NCBI GenBank assembly: GCA_947475085.1
Contig: CANJLU010000002.1
Location: 1-48,541 of the forward strand
Origin: Coxiellaceae bacterium
GTDB lineage: Bacteria > Pseudomonadota > Gammaproteobacteria > Diplorickettsiales > Diplorickettsiaceae
Length of the DNA stretch: 48,541 nt
Reading direction: 5' to 3'
Shown here in pieces: positions 45,128 through 48,541 of this stretch. Every line of letters begins with the position of its first letter. The stretch's first letter is position 1. A program made the position numbers and the translations under genes. The notes beneath the pieces were generated by a model. That model worked only from the letters and a program-made list of their open reading frames with translations, did not search any database and was not told the DNA's origin.

Positions 45128-46120
45128 TCAATAATGGATAACTGTTTTTACTTTCCCTCTAAAAACATGATAAGAATAAAGCGTATAAATTAATAATATC
45201 GGTAATATAATCGCCGCGCCGACTAAGATAAACTTTAATGTAGAGGGTGGGGCCGCTGCTTCCCAGACCGGAAGTACGTGCGGGATAATATAAGGCCATG
45301 CACTAATACAAAATCCCGTATACGATAAAACAAACAAGCCTATGGTTAAAATAAAAGGTAATCTTTCTTTTTTCTGATGTAGACAATAAAAATTATAAAA
45401 AACTAGCAATATCGTTATAATAGGCAAAGGAGACAAATAATAAAAGTTGGGTAATGAAAACCAACGCTGCATCACTTGTGGTTCAACAATCGGCGTCCAG
45501 ATACTTACACTGACTAGAAAAAAAGCAACGAGTGGTAATAAAACTTTAGCTGCTTTATACATTCTTTCTTGTAACACCCCATCTGTTTTTATAATTAGCC
45601 ATGTTGCTCCTAATAAAGCATAGCCGCAAACCACAGCAACCCCGGTAAAAATGCTAAAAGGCGTGAGCCAATGATATGCGGAATGTGATAAAGGTAGGTG
45701 GTTACCATATCCTTTTACAAACGTACCTAGAATGATACCTTGAATAAAAGCTGCCAATATTGACCCTGATGCAAAAGCAATATCCCAAATAAACTGACTT
45801 TTATGCGCCTTAAAACGAAACTCGAAAGCGACCCCACGAAAAATTAAAGCCACTAATAAAATCATGATCGGCATATATAATGTGGGTAACAAAATACCAT
45901 ACGCAATTGGAAAAGCGGCATATAAAGCCGCAGCGCCAAACACCAACCAAGTTTCATTTCCATCCCAGACAGGGACAACGGTGCTCATCATAATATCTCT
46001 ATATTCACTTGACTTAATCCACGGAAATAAAATGCCTACTCCCAGGTCAAAGCCATCCAACAACACATACATCATAATAATTAAAGAGATAATCGTGGCC
46101 CAGGTAAGAATTAAAAGCAT
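45128..46120 (-). CDS. cioB: Cytochrome bd-type ubiquinol oxidase subunit II
   Basis: Subunit II (CydB/CioB family) has nine predicted membrane helices and forms a pseudo-symmetric partner of subunit I. Family motifs include YVLLDGFDLGVGIL (residues 18-31), VPVWDGNETWLVFG (49-62), and GVAFEFRFKAHK. The length, 330, is shorter than E. coli CydB (379) and normal for the CioB group. Its ATG directly follows the cioA stop. It is followed by the DUF2474 gene. Confidence 0.93.
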   Translation of the reverse strand: MLLILTWATIISLIIMMYVLLDGFDLGVGILFPWIKSSEYRDIMMSTVVPVWDGNETWLVFGAAALYAAFPIAYGILLPTLYMPIMILLVALIFRGVAFEFRFKAHKSQFIWDIAFASGSILAAFIQGIILGTFVKGYGNHLPLSHSAYHWLTPFSIFTGVAVVCGYALLGATWLIIKTDGVLQERMYKAAKVLLPLVAFFLVSVSIWTPIVEPQVMQRWFSLPNFYYLSPLPIITILLVFYNFYCLHQKKERLPFILTIGLFVLSYTGFCISAWPYIIPHVLPVWEAAAPPSTLKFILVGAAIILPILLIYTLYSYHVFRGKVKTVIHY

Positions 46121-47503
46121 CTATTTACCCTCTGGCGCTAAATATTTAAAGGGTGTTTCAGTTATCACTTCCGTAACTGATTCATCGACTACCGGAGCAG
46201 TGGGTCCATTACGAATTAACTTAAAAAGATAAAATAGATAAAAAGTAAATATAATTCCATAAACAGTAACTAATAATGCTAAGGAAATAATTACCTGATG
46301 CAGTGGAACTATTGAAGCACCCTGGGAAGTGCTGATTAAATTATATACAATCCAAGGCTGCCGGCCAGATTCTGCTGTTACCCAACCTGCAATGGTACTC
46401 AGAAAACCTAAGGGTGCTATTAATATACATAAACGATAAAGCATATCGGAATTATAAAGTTTACCGCGCCATCTTTGCCACAAGGCATAAAGTGCAACGA
46501 AAAAGAATAAAAAGCCTATACCTACCATCACTCGAAACATCCAAAAGGTAGCCCCCACCACCGGTCTTTCTGCACGCGGAACACTTTTTAGACCTATTAA
46601 CTTACCATCCCAGTGGTGGGTATTAATTAAGCTAGCGAGTTTTGGAATACTTATTTCATAGTAATTTTTTTCTTGCTTACTATTTGGAATCGCAAATAAA
46701 ATCAAAGGAGCTCCATTTTGCGTTTTCCAATTAGCTTCTATTGCTGCAGTTTTAAGTGGTTGATATTCAAAAACTTTTAAGCCAACCATATCACCTAACA
46801 ATATTTGTACAGGCGCTATCACCATGGCTGCGGCAAAAACAAACGAAAAACAAGGTTTAGCGATATCAAGATGTTTTCTCTTTAATAAATACCAGGCTGA
46901 GACGCCTGCGATGGCAAAACAAGTGGTTAACAATGACGCCATAACCATGTGCAGGAAACGAGGGACAGCAGACGGATTAAATACTACCGCCCACCAGCTA
47001 TCTACCACATATTTACCGGCATCAATATGGAAGCCAGCAGGAGTCTGCATCCAAGAATTTGCAGATAAAATTCCTAAGGCAGAAAATAGCGTGCCTAAGG
47101 TCACTAGCAAAGTCGCCAAATAATGCAATCTAGGACCGACTTTGTCCCAACCAAATAACATGACACCTAAAAACCCAGCTTCAAGGAAAAAAGCAGAGAG
47201 CACTTCATAGACAAAAAGTGCGCCTATGACACCGCCCGCTGTACTAATAAAAGGCCCGAAGTTAGTTCCTAACTCATAAGCCAAAACAATACCTGAAACT
47301 ACACCCATACCAAAGGTAAGAGCAAAAATCTTGGTCCAAAATTGGCAAATTCTTAAATAAACAGGATTCCCAGTTTTTAACCAAAATCCTTCCATCACCG
47401 ATAAAAAAACGGCTAAACCAATGTTGAGCGTAGGGAATAAAATATGAAAACCAATCGTAAATCCAAACTGAATGCGGGAAAGCAGTGTAGTATCGATAAT
47501 CAT
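46121..47503 (-). CDS. cioA: Cytochrome bd-type ubiquinol oxidase subunit I, CIO type
   Basis: Subunit I carries hemes b558, b595 and d and oxidises ubiquinol at the inner membrane. H20 in FTIGFHILFP and the histidine in RFLHMVMASL are expected heme ligands. The conserved FFLEAGFLGVMLFGW glutamate helix and the GRQPW motif are present. At 460 residues it lacks much of the E. coli Q-loop and has GLKSVPRAERPVV, features of the cyanide-insensitive CioA group. High oxygen affinity would suit life inside host cells. A TATACT -10 reads on the minus strand at 47541-47536; no clear FNR box was found. Confidence 0.94.
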   Translation of the reverse strand: MIIDTTLLSRIQFGFTIGFHILFPTLNIGLAVFLSVMEGFWLKTGNPVYLRICQFWTKIFALTFGMGVVSGIVLAYELGTNFGPFISTAGGVIGALFVYEVLSAFFLEAGFLGVMLFGWDKVGPRLHYLATLLVTLGTLFSALGILSANSWMQTPAGFHIDAGKYVVDSWWAVVFNPSAVPRFLHMVMASLLTTCFAIAGVSAWYLLKRKHLDIAKPCFSFVFAAAMVIAPVQILLGDMVGLKVFEYQPLKTAAIEANWKTQNGAPLILFAIPNSKQEKNYYEISIPKLASLINTHHWDGKLIGLKSVPRAERPVVGATFWMFRVMVGIGFLFFFVALYALWQRWRGKLYNSDMLYRLCILIAPLGFLSTIAGWVTAESGRQPWIVYNLISTSQGASIVPLHQVIISLALLVTVYGIIFTFYLFYLFKLIRNGPTAPVVDESVTEVITETPFKYLAPEGK

Positions 47504-47906
47504 AGCGCACTTACATAACGGAAAAATTGCTCTTTAGTATACTCCAATTTCAGAAAAAACGAATCCTGTTGATTAATTGATGTATTAAATTTTTATACTC
47601 AGAAATATTTTAATGGAAATATACTCTTCGCACTTGAATTCTTGCGAGTGTAATATTTACCGAATTGAGTAATAAATTGAGAATAAAAACCAGTTTAAGT
47701 TAATGTTTACACATTAAATCGTCAATCACTGATAAAAGACAAGTTACAAACAAGATTATAATGAATGGTTGTGAAAATATTTGCGGTCACAGCTCGAAAA
47801 CTTCTTGGAAAAATTTAATAAATGCTCTAGCATAGAAGCTTGCCTATTTTTCCATTAAAATAACGCGCTGTTCTGAATCTCATAGTCTTTAATAAGGAAG
47901 TTGCAC
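47504..47906. other. 400-bp intergenic region between cioA and thpR
   Basis: It contains the probable cioA -10 element near 47536, tandem ATCAA half-sites near 47570 that do not make a proper FNR/Anr box, and an imperfect palindrome TCGCA...TGCGA around GAATTC near 47629-47647. No gene or RNA is evident. Confidence 0.4.
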
Positions 47907-48500
47907 TTGAGTACTCACGATCCTTTACGTCTATTTTTTGCCGTCGAACTAAATTCCGAACTACGTCAAGCCCTATCTCAACTTATTGATGAACTTAAAC
48001 AAGAACCTTGGGGGCACCGCGTTAGATGGGTTCACCCGGAAAATTTACATGTCACCTTACGTTTTTTAGGTACAACTAATCCTGATAAAATTTCCGAATT
48101 AGCTAAACATGCGCACAATGCAATTAATAAGATCGAACCCTTTCCTCTGCAGTTGCATAATATTCGTTTTTTTCCATCTCCTACTGCGCCACGCGCCATA
48201 GCCGCAGATATTATTCCTACTTCTGAACTTTTTGAACTTGCCTATGCACTAGAAGAAGTTGCTTCGAACTTGGGTTTTACTCCAGAAACTAAACCTTATT
48301 TACCTCATTTAACTTTGGGCCGGATTATTCACCATCATGCACCCAATCTACGCGAAGAATTAAATTTAAATACCAGCCCTATGATAGTCAATGAAATCGT
48401 CCTATTTAATAGTAAAAAAACAGAATACAGTCAGAGTTATACGCCCCTCGAGTATATTTCGTTACAAAAATCCAAAGTAAGCAGTAGCACAGAGGTTTAA
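47907..48500 (+). CDS. thpR: RNA 2',3'-cyclic phosphodiesterase (ThpR/LigT)
   Basis: A 2H phosphoesterase that opens 2',3'-cyclic phosphates on RNA. The two HxT motifs are H48-V-T50 in LHVTLRFLG and H134-L-T136 in LPHLTLGRI, at the expected separation. The length is 197. The best start is TTG 47907, since AAGGAA lies about seven bases upstream; a TTG at 47901 is in frame but too near that site. It appears to be transcribed alone or with the gene starting at the window's right edge. Confidence 0.93.
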   Translation: MSTHDPLRLFFAVELNSELRQALSQLIDELKQEPWGHRVRWVHPENLHVTLRFLGTTNPDKISELAKHAHNAINKIEPFPLQLHNIRFFPSPTAPRAIAADIIPTSELFELAYALEEVASNLGFTPETKPYLPHLTLGRIIHHHAPNLREELNLNTSPMIVNEIVLFNSKKTEYSQSYTPLEYISLQKSKVSSSTEV

Positions 48501-48506
48501 AATTTA

Positions 48507-48541
48507 ATGGCATACAGAAAGACATTTCAATCTAGTAAATA
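48507..48541 (+). CDS. Possible start of a further gene at the right edge
   Basis: An ATG six bases after the thpR stop opens a frame reading MAYRKTFQSSK up to the end of the window. No strong ribosome binding site is seen. Eleven residues are too few to name a family. Confidence 0.25.
   Translation, partial: MAYRKTFQSSK

Noticed and set aside
47560-47590. FNR/Anr site in front of cioA
   Set aside because: The sequence shows tandem ATCAA half-sites but not the inverted TTGAT-N4-ATCAA arrangement.

Overview
The window is AT-rich, densely packed chromosomal DNA from a gammaproteobacterium. The gene set (hemDXY, tamAB, argS-ftsN-hslVU, def-fmt-rsmB, rpsO-pnp) fits that class. An OmpA-type lipoprotein resembling DotK/IcmN, large effector-like orphan proteins, a GIN-domain protein and two kinds of short interspersed palindromic element point to the Legionellales/Coxiellaceae side (Rickettsiella- or Diplorickettsia-like). 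That placement is inference from protein resemblance and was not tested by a search. No CRISPR array, prophage, complete insertion sequence or rRNA operon is visible.

Layout. 1-2.8 kb: edge of a minus-strand gene, then hemD-hemX-hemY on plus. 2.8-10.75 kb: a compact minus-strand pyrimidine operon read pyrD-carA-carB-pyrB-pyrI-pyrC, which takes glutamine, bicarbonate and aspartate to orotate. pyrE and pyrF are not in the window. 10.99-14.1 kb: rpsO-pnp-rhodanese-tRNA-Leu(CAG), all minus, with a 140-bp MITE-like element sitting exactly on the pnp stop codon. 14.1-16 kb: a candidate small RNA with an orphan terminator, an XRE/S24-like regulator, a nested palindromic repeat, and nth. 16-19.2 kb, minus: hemC, a YihG-type acyltransferase and a PBP5-type DD-carboxypeptidase. 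19.4-24.9 kb, plus: an orphan membrane protein, then tamA-tamB. 24.9-31.7 kb, minus: an M20 peptidase, a Firmicutes-type MurG, a giant MscS-family channel and an AdiC-like antiporter. 31.7-33.8 kb, plus: rsmI-tyrS. 33.8-38.8 kb, minus: argS-ftsN-hslV-hslU-DUF971. 39-43.2 kb: a GIN-domain protein, the OmpA lipoprotein, and def-fmt-rsmB. 43.6-48.5 kb: an AT-rich orphan gene, a cyanide-insensitive-type bd oxidase (cioA-cioB plus an overlooked 35-residue DUF2474 gene), and thpR.

How the genes work together. Most of the window is housekeeping: tetrapyrrole synthesis (hemC, D, X, Y) supplies heme that the bd oxidase needs; murG, dacA and ftsN act on peptidoglycan and division; tamAB and the acyltransferase serve the envelope; tyrS, argS, rpsO, fmt, def, rsmB, rsmI and tRNA-Leu serve translation. 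The accessory signals of most interest are the pyrimidine operon, whose CarA and CarB look like the CAD/Bacteroidetes lineage rather than ordinary proteobacterial enzymes; the Bacillus-like MurG; a MITE that ends pnp and appears to give the next gene its ribosome binding site; and a perfect 12-bp hairpin that swallows the tamA start codon. I did not find a clearly new multi-gene system.
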